Assembly (NCBI GenBank): GCA_964489425.1
Contig: CAZAYP010000049.1
Span: 1 to 43,421, forward strand
Direction: 5' to 3'
DNA: 43,421 nt
Source of the DNA: CAZAYP01 sp964489425 [NCBI: uncultured Verrucomicrobiota bacterium]
Lineage (GTDB): Bacteria > Verrucomicrobiota > Kiritimatiellia > RZYC01
This document shows positions 32,329-42,698 of the stretch, piece after piece (the stretch's first letter is position 1; each line of letters opens with the position of its first letter). The notes below the pieces were generated by a model. It was not told the DNA's origin, did not search any database, and saw nothing but the letters and a program-made list of their open reading frames with translations. Made by a program: the position numbers and the translations under genes.

Positions 32329-35300
32329 ATGAAATCCCTGCCTATCTGGCTGACCGGGCTCGTCTGCCTGGCCCTGTGCCTCGTGGTGTACCTGGCCAGC
32401 CCGCGGTTCCTTGGCGCGTTGGAGAAGCAAACCTACGACATGCTGATCCGCACGTTCGCCGTTGGACCCCAAAGCGATCGGATTGTCATTGCCGACATCG
32501 ACCAGCGCAGCGTCAACAAGCTCGGCCAGTGGCCCTGGCCGCGGTACATCCTGGCCCGGCTCAACGACGCGCTGGTGGACGCCGGGGCGGCGGTCATCGC
32601 CTACGACGTGGTGTTCGCGGAGCCCGACCGCTACAGCCCCGGCAACGTGCTGCAGATGTGGGCCGATGCCTATGGCGCCAGCGTGTCCATCGACGGCTTG
32701 CCGGCCAACGCCCCGGCCTTTGACGACGTGTTCGCCACGTCCCTGCGCCGCGGCAGCAACGCCGTGCTGGGCTGCGAGCTGGGGATCCTGGCCGATGACG
32801 AGGCGTCCCCCGCGGCCGCGGCGCCGGCGGCGCGCGGCGACCTCTACCGCGGCTATTTTTACGAGCGCGACGGGACGCTCAAAGACCGCAAATACCTGAT
32901 CCAAAGCCACGGCATCGACATTGCCGTCACCAACCTCCAGGCCGCCGCGTACACAGCCTCGTTCAGCGCCCGGCCGGACTACGACAACATCATCCGCCGC
33001 ACCCCGCTCATGTTCGCCAACGGCCCGTACCGCATCTATCCCGCGCTGGCCCTGGAAGCCCTGCGCCTGTACCTCAAAGCGCCCAACTTCGGGATTTTTT
33101 ACGAACACGTCGGCGTGCCGGGCATCAAGTTCGTCAAGATCAAGGACACCGTCATCCCGACGGACGAGCGCGGCCGCCTGGTGCTGAACTTCCGCTCCCA
33201 CGATTTTCCCATCATTCCGGTCCTGGACGTGTTGAACGGCCGGTACCCGCCGGGCGCGCTCGCAGGCCGGATCGTGCTGGTGGGCACGTCGCTGGACACG
33301 CTGTACGACATCGTCAGCACCCCGCTCGACGAACAGGTGGCCGGGGTCATGGTGCACGCCACGGCCCTGGACAACATGCTGGCCGGCGACATGCTCTGGG
33401 AGCCGCGCTGGATGAACGCGGTCAACGTCGTGGGCATGATCATCGGCGGCCTGCTGCTGATTTTCCTGGTGACCCGCGTCCGGGCGCTGCTGGCGAGTCT
33501 CACGGTCTTCGTGGCGGTATGCATGCCCCTGGGCCTGAGCGCCCTGTTCCTGTGGGCGTTCAAGCTGGTCTTCTATCCCACGTCGCTGATCCTCGCCTGG
33601 GTGGTGGTGTTCCTGGCCGTGCTGGTGATGAAGTACTGGCAGAAAGAGATCGTCGAGGAGTTCAACGCCCGCCTGCGCGCGGTCAACCTGAACCTGGAAA
33701 AAGAGATCGTCGTGCGCAAGCAGACCGAGGCCGACCTGGTGGTGGCGCGCAACGCGGCCCTGTCCGCGGCCAAGGCCAAGAGCGAATTCTTGGCCAACAT
33801 GTCCCATGAAATCCGCACCCCCATGGGCGGCGTGATCGGCATGACCGAGCTGGCACTAAAAACCCGGCTCACCGACCAGCAGCACAATTACCTGACCAAA
33901 ATCCGCATCTCGGCCAAGGCCTTGCTGCGGATCATCAACGACATCCTGGACTTCTCCAAGATCGAGGCCGGCAAGCTGGACATCGAGAAGACCGATTTCA
34001 GCCTCGGCACCGTGCTCGAAGAGATCGCCGACCTGTTCAGCGACAAGGCCGCGGGCCAGGGCGTGGAGCTGGTGATCGACTGCGCAGGCGACGTGCCCCT
34101 GGCCGTGCGCGGCGACCCGCTGCGCCTGCGGCAGGTGCTGGTGAACCTGATCGGCAACGCGCTCAAGTTCACCGAGCGCGGCCTCGTCCGCCTCGGGATC
34201 AGCCTGGCGCCGGACATCGCCGAGCCACCCCCGGCCTTGCCCGAGGGCGTTGACCCGGCCCAGGCCGCGCCGCCGCCGCCGGCGGGCGATCCCCGCGCGA
34301 CCATCCTGTTCGCGGTCAAGGACAGCGGCATCGGCATGAGCCGCGAGACGCTCGCCAAGCTGTTTTCCTCGTTCACCCAGGCCGACGGATCCACCTCGCG
34401 CAAGTATGGCGGCACCGGCCTGGGCCTGGCCATTTCCAAGCAACTGGTCGAGCTCATGGGCGGGCGGATCGCCGTGGATAGCGAGGTGGGCCAGGGCAGC
34501 ACCTTCTCGTTCCGGATCCCGTTCCCGCTGCAGGCCGTGCCCGGCCAGGGCCGCCGGCGCCTGCCGCCCGACCTGCAGGGCGAACGCGCCCTGGTGGTGG
34601 ATGACTTCACGCCGGCCCGCGACAGCCTCGCCGCCCTGCTGGCCGGTTGGGGGTTCGAGGTGGCGACGGCCGCGGCCGGGGCCGAGGCCCTCGCCCTGCT
34701 GCGCGCGGCCCCGGGCCAACCCTGCCACCTGCTGCTGCTCGACAACCAGATCGCCGGGGAAGATCCGCTGGCCACCGTGGCCGCATTCAAGGCCGAGCCG
34801 GCGCTGCGCGCCATGCCCGTGGTCCTGATTACGCCCTCGTTCAACGATGCAGAGGTCAAGCGCGCCGAGACCGCCGGCGCCTGCGGCTACCACACCAAGC
34901 CCATCAAGCCCTCCGAGCTGTGGGACACGGTCATGGAAATCCACGGCCTCAAGGTGGCGACCCGGCGCGACGAGAAAACCGGGGTGGCCCTGGCGCCCGG
35001 CCGGTTCCGCGGCCTGCGGCTGCTGCTGGCCGAGGACAATGTCATCAACCAGGAAGTGGCGCTGGAAAACCTCCGCGCGGCGGAGCTCGCCGCCGACGTC
35101 GCCAACAATGGCCGGGAAGCCGTCGCCGGCTGGGAAAAAGGCGCGTACGCGGCCATCCTCATGGACGTGCAAATGCCCGAAGTGGACGGCTACGAAGCCA
35201 CCCGCCGCATCCGGGCCGCGGAAAAAGCGCGCGCCGCGGCCGGCGCCGCCGCGCCGCGCATCCCGATCATCGCCATGACCGCCCATGCCATGGCCGGCGA

Positions 35301-36107
35301 CGACCAGGCCTGCCTGGACGCGGGCATGGACGACTACCTCACCAAGCCGATCGAGCCGGACCGGCTGTTGGCCGTGCTGGACCGCTGGCTGCCCAGGCCC
35401 GCGCCCGGCGCCGCGCCCCTGGCCGAACCGCCACCGGAACCGCCGGCGGCCCAGGCGCCGGAGCCACCCGCGGCGGAGGGCCCGGTGCCGGCGCTCGATG
35501 GCGTGGACGTGGCCGGCGGGCTGCGGCGGGTGAACGGCAATGCCAAGCTCTATGTGTCGCTGCTGAAGACCTTGCGGCGGACGCACGCGCAGACCCCGGC
35601 CCGCATCCGCGAGGCCGTGGCGCAAGGCGACCTGGCCGCGGTCCGCCAGCTCGCGCACGCGCTCAAAGGCACGGCCGCCAACCTGTCCGCGTTCCTGGTG
35701 CAGGAAGCCGCCAAGGCGGTCGAGATGGCGGCGGCCCAGGACCAGGCCGCGGCGCTGCCGCCGCTGGTGGCGCAGCTGGAGAATGCCCAGGCGGCGCTGA
35801 TGGAAGAAATCCAGGTCAAGCTGGAACCGCCCACGGCGCCGACGCCCGCGGCGGGCGCAGCGGCCGGCGCGGCCCTGGCCGCCGAATGGTTCCCGCTGCT
35901 GCGCCGCATGGACGAACTGCTGGCCAGCGGCAACGCGCAAGCCCTGGACCTGCTCGAAGAGCTCCGCCCCGCAGGGGAGCGCTTGCAACCGGCCGACAAT
36001 CCATTTATAAAGCTCGAAACTCAGATTCAGGACTTTGACTTTGATGCGGCCCGGGCCACCTTGGCGGCGATCCTGCGCCAGGCGCCCGCGCCCCAAGAGG
36101 CAACCCG

Positions 36108-36111
<4 letters not shown>
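32329..36111 (+). CDS. CHASE2-domain hybrid histidine kinase with two receivers and Hpt
   Basis: A 1260-residue membrane sensor kinase. Order: N-terminal helix (about 5-22); CHASE2 periplasmic sensor (about 25-355, opening TYDMLIRTF...IADIDQRSV); a cluster of about three membrane helices (361-440); short coiled coil; HisKA with His493 in MSHEIRTPM; HATPase with NLIGNALKFT, DSGIGM and GTGLGLAIS; receiver 1 with Asp805 (LLLLDNQ); receiver 2 with acidic pair AEDN, Asp946 (MDVQMPEVDG) and Lys in TKPIEP; an Ala/Pro-rich linker; and an Hpt domain with His1110 (AHALKGTAANL). All phosphotransfer residues are intact, as in BarA/ArcB-type phosphorelays. No strong ribosome site precedes the ATG. Its stop overlaps the next gene's start (ATGA). 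The partner output is not encoded as a DNA-binding protein here; the two following receiver-kinases are the obvious candidates. Confidence 0.92.
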
Positions 36112-37325
<1,214 letters not shown>

Positions 37326-37336
37326 GGAGATCCGGC

Positions 37337-38548
<1,212 letters not shown>

Positions 38549-38574
38549 CTTGCCGATGTGCCGGCCTAACTCCA

Positions 38575-38623
38575 TTTTGGAGTGCGGCGGCAAGCCGGGT
38601 TCCGGGCGCGACGCCGCTTTGGG
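38575..38623 (+). repeat. REP-like element, copy A
   Basis: TTTTGGAGTGCGGCGGCAAG heads a GC-rich stem: GCGGCG (38584-38589) pairs with CGCCGC (38612-38617), followed by TTTGGG. The head recurs inverted at 38912-38931 and in part at 41921-41942, which makes it a dispersed repeat and not a chance hairpin. Confidence 0.7.
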
Positions 38624-38734
38624 CCCGCCGGCAAGACGTCTACGTCGCGCCGACGTAACCGCTGCCAGCGGCCGGCGAGGCGAAAAACCACGGGCTTATA
38701 GGGAGTTACAGCATGATGGTCCGTTATCGGCGCC

Positions 38735-38795
38735 GACGGAGCGGTGCTCTCCATCGGCGCGATCATTATTATCAGGTGGAGGGCGGCGCTCCGTC
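38735..38795. repeat. Long imperfect hairpin with perfect 9-bp outer stem
   Basis: GACGGAGCG (38735-38743) pairs with CGCTCCGTC (38787-38795); pairing continues imperfectly inward (CTCTCCA against TGGAGGG), leaving an AT-rich loop near 38761-38774. From memory, GC-rich motifs of this TGGAGGGCGGCGCTCCGTC type are widespread between genes in Kiritimatiellota/Verrucomicrobiota-like genomes; this needs a genome search. Confidence 0.6.
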
Positions 38796-38842
38796 GATGC
38801 CGGCTACCGGCGATTTCGGACATTTTTTGCAAAACACTATAT

Positions 38843-38867
38843 GCCCGCGGCTACGTGATGCGCGGGC
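38843..38867. repeat. Perfect 7-bp GC hairpin
   Basis: GCCCGCG (38843-38849) pairs with CGCGGGC (38861-38867) over an 11-base loop. It lies between the long hairpin and REP copy B and is part of the same palindrome cluster. Confidence 0.5.
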
Positions 38868-38886
38868 GCTGGCCTTGCCCGGATGC

Positions 38887-38931
38887 AAAAGCGGCGCCGC
38901 CTCGCGGACTCGTTGTCGCCGCACTCCAAAA
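38887..38931 (-). repeat. REP-like element, copy B (inverted relative to copy A)
   Basis: Read on the minus strand it starts TTTTGGAGTGCGGCGACAA and ends in GGCGCCGCTTTT, the same head and closing stem as copy A with a different middle. Copies A and B face each other about 260 bases apart, as in REPIN/BIME arrangements. Confidence 0.65.
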
Positions 38932-38968
38932 CCAGAGGCCTGGCGCTAAGTCCGTTGCGGATTATGAT

Positions 38969-39400
38969 ATGAAACGAATTCTGCCAATTATCATTGTTGC
39001 GTTATCGACGCTGGAGTCTCCAGCGACCAGTTGGTTGTCAGTAGAACTCAAGAGCACTCCGCAGGGAGACACCGCGATTTTCTTGGGCAGCAACACCAAC
39101 GCCGTCACGCGGGAGCAGATGGTGACCGCGATGACCAGTTGCTACCCCTACGCGTCAAACGTCACGGTATTGGTACGCTATGGCGATGATGTACGTGCCG
39201 CTACATTTGTAGATGTCTTGGCTACACTTCGAAAGATCGGATACGAAGCCTTTGCGGTACGGGGCACCAACGATTTGACATCGCCGAATACGACAAATGT
39301 GATCAGATTCAGTATTCTTCAATCAGAACGCCATCACCTCAAGGACCTTGAGCAGGAATTGAGAAAGGTGATGCCGATCGACGAATCACAAGCGAAATGA
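38969..39400 (+). CDS. Small exported protein of unknown function
   Basis: A 143-residue protein with a short signal-like N-terminus (MKRILPIIIVALSTL). The middle (residues about 64-96: VTVLVRYGDDV, then VDVLATLRKIGYEAFAV) has the strand-helix-strand feel of the periplasmic ExbD/TolR C-terminal domain, which has an aD...v..vl..l...G pattern. The usual N-terminal membrane anchor of that family is replaced by a signal-like segment, and no ExbB/TolQ partner is present. The likeness is weak and no function is assigned. The ATG at 38969 is chosen because it starts the hydrophobic segment; the upstream open frame lies within repeats. No clear ribosome site. Base composition is less GC-rich than the kinase operon, which suggests separate acquisition. 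Confidence 0.55.
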   Translation: MKRILPIIIVALSTLESPATSWLSVELKSTPQGDTAIFLGSNTNAVTREQMVTAMTSCYPYASNVTVLVRYGDDVRAATFVDVLATLRKIGYEAFAVRGTNDLTSPNTTNVIRFSILQSERHHLKDLEQELRKVMPIDESQAK

Positions 39401-39403
39401 ACG

Positions 39404-39439
39404 GCGGCGCTCGCTTCGTTCGCCGCGATTGGCCTTTTT
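39404..39439 (+). terminator. Weak terminator-like hairpin
   Basis: GCGGCG (39404-39409) pairs with CGCCGC (39421-39426) just after the stop of the small exported protein. A TTTTT run follows at 39435-39439, eight bases after the stem, so termination would be inefficient. Confidence 0.35.
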
Positions 39440-39444
39440 CCAAG

Positions 39445-39473
39445 ATGACAGCGCAAGCCCCATGTGCTATCGT
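39445..39473 (+). promoter_or_regulatory. Possible promoter of the first DUF433/DUF5615 pair
   Basis: ATGACA (39445-39450) and TATCGT (39468-39473) are 17 bases apart, and the antitoxin-like gene starts at 39497 with GGAG (39484-39487) as its ribosome site. The hexamers match the sigma70 consensus moderately. Confidence 0.4.
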
Positions 39474-39496
39474 GGTGCGAACTGGAGTCTGCAATT

Positions 39497-39721
39497 ATGA
39501 CCTACCTTAGCGAGCGAATTACAGTGGACCCTGAACAATGTGGCGGCCGGCCATGCGTGCGTGGCATGCGCATCCGCGTGACCGATGTGTTGGACCTATT
39601 CTCTGCCGGCTTGTCGGCGCAACAGATTCTTGAAGAGATGCCTGATCTTGAGGAAGCCGACCTGAAGGCTTGCCTGCAATATGCGTCCAAGCACATCGGT
39701 CACCCCGTCATCGCCGCATGA
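39497..39721 (+). CDS. DUF433-family antitoxin-like protein (pair 1)
   Basis: A 74-residue protein with the full DUF433 signature: ITVDPEQCGGRPCVRGMRI followed by VTDVLDLFSAGLSAQQIL and a C-terminal DLKACLQYA helix. DUF433 proteins have a small winged-helix-like fold and are commonly found just upstream of DUF5615 PIN-like proteins, where they are predicted to act as antitoxin and autorepressor. The start at 39497 is set by GGAG 9 bases upstream. The stop overlaps the start of the next gene (ATGA), typical of coupled toxin-antitoxin pairs. Confidence 0.85.
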   Translation: MTYLSERITVDPEQCGGRPCVRGMRIRVTDVLDLFSAGLSAQQILEEMPDLEEADLKACLQYASKHIGHPVIAA

Positions 39722-40059
39722 AGATCTGGATCGACGCGCAGCTTTCGCCATCCCTTGCGAATTGGATTTCCGAATCCTTGCGCCTACCAGCCCAATCCGT
39801 GCGGGATCTCGGATTGCGTGAAGCCAAGGACTTTCCCATTTTTCAGGCGGCGCGCAAAGCGAACGCCATCGTCTTGTCGAAGGATGCCGACTTCCGACAC
39901 CTGCTTGCTCAACACGACCCACCGCCCAAAGTCTTGTGGGTCACCTGCGGCAATACATCCAATGAGAATCTACGCCGGATTTTCAGGGAAACGCTCAAAC
40001 CGGCGCTGGAGCTCCTCTCATCGGGAGAGGACCTCGTTGAAATCACTGGGCCACCATGA
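39718..40059 (+). CDS. DUF5615 PIN-like toxin candidate (pair 1)
   Basis: A 113-residue protein of the DUF5615 (PIN-like, Mut7-C-related) family. Acidic residues in the positions expected for a metal-dependent RNase site are visible: Asp6 in WIDAQLSP, Asp38 in LREAKDFPIF, and Asp56/Asp58 in LSKDADFRHLL. Members are predicted ribonuclease toxins neutralised by the upstream DUF433 partner; biochemical proof is scarce. It overlaps the antitoxin gene by four bases. Length and motifs are complete, so it looks functional. A second pair of the same type lies 2 kb away on the other strand. Confidence 0.82.
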   Translation: MKIWIDAQLSPSLANWISESLRLPAQSVRDLGLREAKDFPIFQAARKANAIVLSKDADFRHLLAQHDPPPKVLWVTCGNTSNENLRRIFRETLKPALELLSSGEDLVEITGPP

Positions 40060-40201
40060 GGCTGTTGCGGATGCCGCGGAGACAAAGGGGAATACCAAGA
40101 CGATCTTCGAGCGCCTGCGCGCGATCAAGCTGCCGCCTTCTCAGCGCATGGTCACGCGGGCATCGCCGCGCAAGCCGCCGCACGGCGCGGGGATCAAGTA
40201 T

Positions 40202-40597
40202 TTAACGAATTTTGGTCCCAGCCCGGCGGGCGCCCGAGTCCGGTCGGGAATGGCCTGAGCGGCCCGCCCGGTGGTACCGCTTGAACAGCAGCACGCCGGC
40301 CACGCAGGGCAGCATGATCGCGGCTTCCCGCGCCATCAGGCCCGCGTTGTACCACTGGAACAGATCCGCCACGTCTTTTTTGCGCAGGCCGCCAAAGATG
40401 GGATGCGCGACGATGTAGTGCCGGGCGCTCAACGGCCACCACAGCATGACGCCATAGGGCGGGCGCTTGTCCACCGTGATCCAGTCGATGAACAGGTGGC
40501 TGGCGCTCAAGGCCAGCAGCAGCCAGAACACCTCGCCGGACGTGGCCGGGCGCACCGCCTTCAGCAGCAACCAGGCGCCGGCGGCCATGGCGAACTC
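40202..40597 (-). pseudogene. Remnant of a membrane-bound metal-dependent hydrolase (YbcI/DUF457-like)
   Basis: The minus strand encodes the C-terminal part of a membrane protein with hydrophobic segments and the motif SHLFIDWITVDKRPPYG followed by WWPLSARHYI, the kind of His/Asp-Pro-tyrosine-glycine pattern seen in inner-membrane metal-dependent hydrolases of the YbcI/DUF457 type. The N-terminal part is missing: around 40597 the sequence changes abruptly to the tail of a plus-strand transposase. The last 25 codons are Arg/Gly-rich and may lie beyond the original end. The exact break point is uncertain by several bases. Confidence 0.6.
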
Positions 40598-40747
40598 AAC
40601 ACCGGCGCCGTGGAGGGCTTGAACAACAAAATCCGCGTGGTCACCAGACGATCCTATGGCTTCCGTACCTATCAGGCTATGGAAACTGCGCTTTATCATA
40701 ACCTTGGCCGACTACCCGAACCCGAACTTACCCACGACTTCTGCTGA
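40598..40747 (+). pseudogene. C-terminal fragment of an ISL3-like transposase
   Basis: The last 49 codons of a transposase are kept in frame to a TGA at 40745-40747: AVEGLNNKIRV, then TRRSYGFRTYQAMETALYHNLG and PEPELTH. The EGLNNKIRV...RRSYGFR block carries the last acidic residue of the DDE site in ISL3-type transposases. All upstream parts are gone. It abuts the hydrolase remnant, so an element inserted into that gene and most of both was later deleted. The 130 bases after it hold no gene; no terminal repeat was recognised with confidence. Confidence 0.7.
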
Positions 40748-40877
40748 AGAGGTGAAAATGCAAGGTTTTACAGGCAGGGAGTCCGTACCTAGAACATAGC
40801 AGAATAGGCGATCACCCCACCCCCTTTCGGAATCAGGGTGGCCCCTCCGTTCACCGTACTTGCCTACCCGCCCTACT

Positions 40878-41414
40878 TCACCAAGCCGGCAACCAGTTCA
40901 ACTTGGCGCCGTCCGGCATCCTGACGAACAGATAATTCAGACCGGCTGCGTAAACGATGGCGCCGGGCGCGCCGGGGCCGGTCCTTTTTTTTAATGCGGC
41001 CGAGAGCACCGTGAGTTCCGCCTGGGTGTAGATGACGCTGGCAGGCAGTTGCGGCATCGCCCGCCCCAGTTTCAGACAGGCCAACACCCGCCAGGCCACG
41101 ATCAGGTCGAAGGCCAGCACCCGCTGCAGATGCTCCGCCGTCTTAAATTCGCGCCCCTCGACGTTGCAGCCGCTCTTGAGCACGCGGTGCCATTCTTCAA
41201 TACCCCAGCGCACCCGATACCACTGCACTTTTTCCAACGCCGCGCCCGCCGTGCGCACCGGCAGGTCGGTCAACAGCATCCAGTCGATGGGCGCGACGCC
41301 TTGGGGCGGATTGGGTTCATGCGCCCATACCGCCCACAGCGAGAGCGGCGGCCAGCCCTTCTTGGACCCCGTCTTCGGCGATTCAATGCGGATTGCACTC
41401 CAGCGTATTTCCAC
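40878..41414 (-). pseudogene. C-terminal part of an IS4-family transposase
   Basis: About 178 codons of the C-terminal catalytic portion of an IS4/Tn5-like transposase. The family signature Y-(2)-R-(3)-E-(6)-K is exact in YRVRWGIEEWHRVLKSG, preceded by PIDWMLLTDLPV and followed by CNVEGREFKTAEHLQRVLA. The first catalytic aspartates are missing. The homologous reading continues a little above 41414 (TSRGAT) to an in-frame TAG at 41432-41434 that lies in a palindrome. The reading frame opens at a GTG (41414) that is not a true start. It is the downstream half of an internally deleted element whose N-terminal half follows. Confidence 0.75.
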
Positions 41415-41856
41415 GGTGGCGCCGCGGGAGGTCTATACGTCGCGTGGCGCCGGGCGAAGGATGCTGCTGGATCATCAGGTCGTTCCACAGACCATGCAGC
41501 GGATCTTTGCTGCCGCTGAGCAGGTACAGGTGCAAACCCTCAACGCGATCCACCCGCGCGGGCACTCCAACGACGGCGGGCAAGGGTTGCCCTGAGGGTT
41601 CAAGCCGATGCCGATGCGATGGGCCCCGTGCCTGGCCGCTGCGGTCGAGCAGACCCCGCTGGCGCAGCTTGTTGAGGGCAACCCTGGCGCTGGACAAAGC
41701 CGGCCGGCCATCTGGCGAATACCACGCCAGCCGTTGGCAGACCACGCGCGCCAACTCGGCATTGCTCGGCACCGCTTCCTGTCGCTGCAGCAGCCTGAGT
41801 TGCTCAATGAACTCTGTCGTGAACGTGCGTCCCCCCAATACAATTGGTTTGTTCAT
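41383..41856 (-). pseudogene. N-terminal part of the same element: DUF4338/DruA-like region
   Basis: Starting at the ATG 41856, the protein reads MNKPIVLGGRTFTTEFIEQL, then ELARVVCQRLAWYSPDGRPALSSARVALNKLRQRGLL. This is the N-terminal pattern of DUF4338-type proteins, a family that includes DruA of Druantia defence and also occurs fused to or beside IS4-like transposases. After DPLHGLWNDLMIQQHP (about 41465) the frame runs through a palindrome and ends out of phase with the transposase C-terminus. Since neither the DUF4338 catalytic core nor the DDE aspartates remain, an internal deletion joined the two ends. No sign of a full Druantia system. Confidence 0.6.
41418..41451. repeat. 15-bp imperfect palindrome at the transposase deletion junction
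   Basis: GGCGCCGCGGGAGGT (41418-41432) and ACGTCGCGTGGCGCC (41437-41451) form a stem with three mismatches over a CTAT loop. It lies exactly where the N- and C-terminal transposase halves meet out of frame. It resembles the GC-rich REP-type palindromes elsewhere in the window. Confidence 0.6.
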
Positions 41857-41920
41857 GCGCCAAGGCTGCCACAAAAGCACCGCCGTGTTTATGATAAAAC
41901 AATCCGTGTAAGGAGCAGGT

Positions 41921-41942
41921 CAAGCCGCCGCACTCCAAATTT
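41921..41942 (-). repeat. REP-like element head, copy C (fragment)
   Basis: Read on the minus strand: AATTTGGAGTGCGGCGGCTTG, matching the head of copy A at all but a few positions. The rest of the element is missing. It lies upstream of the broken transposase. Confidence 0.55.
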
Positions 41943-42028
41943 ACGCATCCGTAGCATCCTTATCCCAGGTCTTCTGTGGGTAGCAGTTCGGGGGTATCCG
42001 CAAACGAGGTCTGGCCGACGAATCCTGG

Positions 42029-42352
42029 TTAAAGGCCCACGCGTACCACCCGGCCTGGCTGCAATGTAGGCAACATGGCGAGGAGTTTTGGAATCATTGG
42101 CAGTGTTTGGTGTAGTTCGGTCCCTTGAGACTCCAACACGACGACGGCTATGCGCTGTTTGGTCGTGTTTTGCTGGAACGCCAGATTGCGGTCGCCAGTG
42201 AGAAAGACATCAAACTGGTTTTCTGCTGCTTTGGCCAGAAGCTCGCCATTTTGCAGGCCGCTCCAGCCCATGCGCTGAACGGAAACGGTGTAGTGCCCCG
42301 TCATCGCCCGGCCCAAGCGCCAGTTGAGGCATTCATCAATCAGGATGCGCAT
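42029..42352 (-). CDS. DUF5615 PIN-like toxin candidate (pair 2)
   Basis: A 107-residue PIN-like protein: Asp6 in LIDECLNWRLG, Glu37 in GLQNGELLAKA, and Asp54 in FLTGDRNLAFQ, the spaced acidic residues of the DUF5615 family. It starts 3 bases after the stop of its DUF433 partner, as expected for a co-translated pair. It differs strongly from the pair 1 toxin outside these motifs, so the two pairs are separate acquisitions and not a local duplication. Predicted RNase toxin; activity inferred from the family only. Confidence 0.82.
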   Translation of the reverse strand: MRILIDECLNWRLGRAMTGHYTVSVQRMGWSGLQNGELLAKAAENQFDVFLTGDRNLAFQQNTTKQRIAVVVLESQGTELHQTLPMIPKLLAMLPTLQPGRVVRVGL

Positions 42353-42355
42353 GTA

Positions 42356-42577
42356 TTAAACCGCTTCAAGGATGGCCAGTTTGCCCGCCTCGATGACCGC
42401 AACCACCTGCTCGCGTTTCACGGAAGGGAATCCATCAAGGAAGTCCTCGATGGATTCGCCGCCTTCCAGGTAATCAATCAGGTTTTGCAGCGGGACGCGC
42501 GTCCCAACAAAGACCGGTGCGCCACCCATGATGTTGGGTTCGGAATGGACGATGCCTCGTAAATCTTCCAGCTTCAT
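42356..42577 (-). CDS. DUF433-family antitoxin-like protein (pair 2)
   Basis: A 73-residue protein with the DUF433 pattern: IVHSEPNIMGGAPVFVGTRV, then LIDYLEGGESIEDFLDGFP and a final VVAVIEAGKLAI helix. I chose the ATG at 42577 because CGGAGGT lies 6 bases upstream and the family length is about 75. The frame stays open to 42739, but the extra residues have no family match. Likely antitoxin and autoregulator of the downstream PIN-like gene. Confidence 0.85.
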   Translation of the reverse strand: MKLEDLRGIVHSEPNIMGGAPVFVGTRVPLQNLIDYLEGGESIEDFLDGFPSVKREQVVAVIEAGKLAILEAV

Positions 42578-42607
42578 CACTGTACCTCCGGTCAAATATC
42601 CATGAGT

Positions 42608-42637
42608 AAGATAGCATGTCTGGCCACGGGAAACCAA
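42608..42637 (-). promoter_or_regulatory. Possible promoter of the second DUF433/DUF5615 pair
   Basis: On the minus strand TTGGTT (42637-42632) and TATCTT (42613-42608) are 18 bases apart, 30 bases before the antitoxin ATG. Moderate consensus match only. Confidence 0.35.
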
Positions 42638-42698
42638 ACCGAAAATCTGCATCAACATATTCCGGGATGTGTCATGATCGCTACCGCTCTTGTGGCGC

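Larger units (their letters stand above)
38549..38968. other. REP-rich intergenic region after the signalling operon
   Basis: 420 bases without a supported gene, made almost wholly of palindromes: a CTCCA-TTT-TGGAG hairpin (38570-38582), a REP-like unit, a 9-bp-stem hairpin, a 7-bp-stem hairpin, and a second REP-like unit in inverted orientation. It probably ends the operon transcript and may protect it from 3' decay. Frames open through it have no coding character. Confidence 0.65.

Noticed and set aside
33856-36096. A 746-codon open frame on the minus strand opposite the hybrid kinase
   Set aside because: It mirrors a gene with intact kinase, receiver and Hpt motifs in GC-rich DNA. Its translation is Arg/Gly/His-rich with no motif, as expected of an antisense shadow.
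40060-40201. Possible short gene between the first toxin and the hydrolase remnant
   Set aside because: A plus-strand frame with a helix-like stretch (TKTIFERLRAIKLPPS) is open here, but it has no start codon of its own, no ribosome site and no family match.
41383-41460. Programmed frameshift joining the two transposase halves
   Set aside because: No slippery heptamer is seen at the junction, an in-frame stop lies in the palindrome, and the DDE aspartates are absent, so deletion is the simpler explanation.
41383-41856. A Druantia defence system based on the DruA-like N-terminus
   Set aside because: The catalytic part of DUF4338 is missing, no DruE-type helicase or other Druantia gene is nearby, and the remnant is joined to an IS4 transposase.
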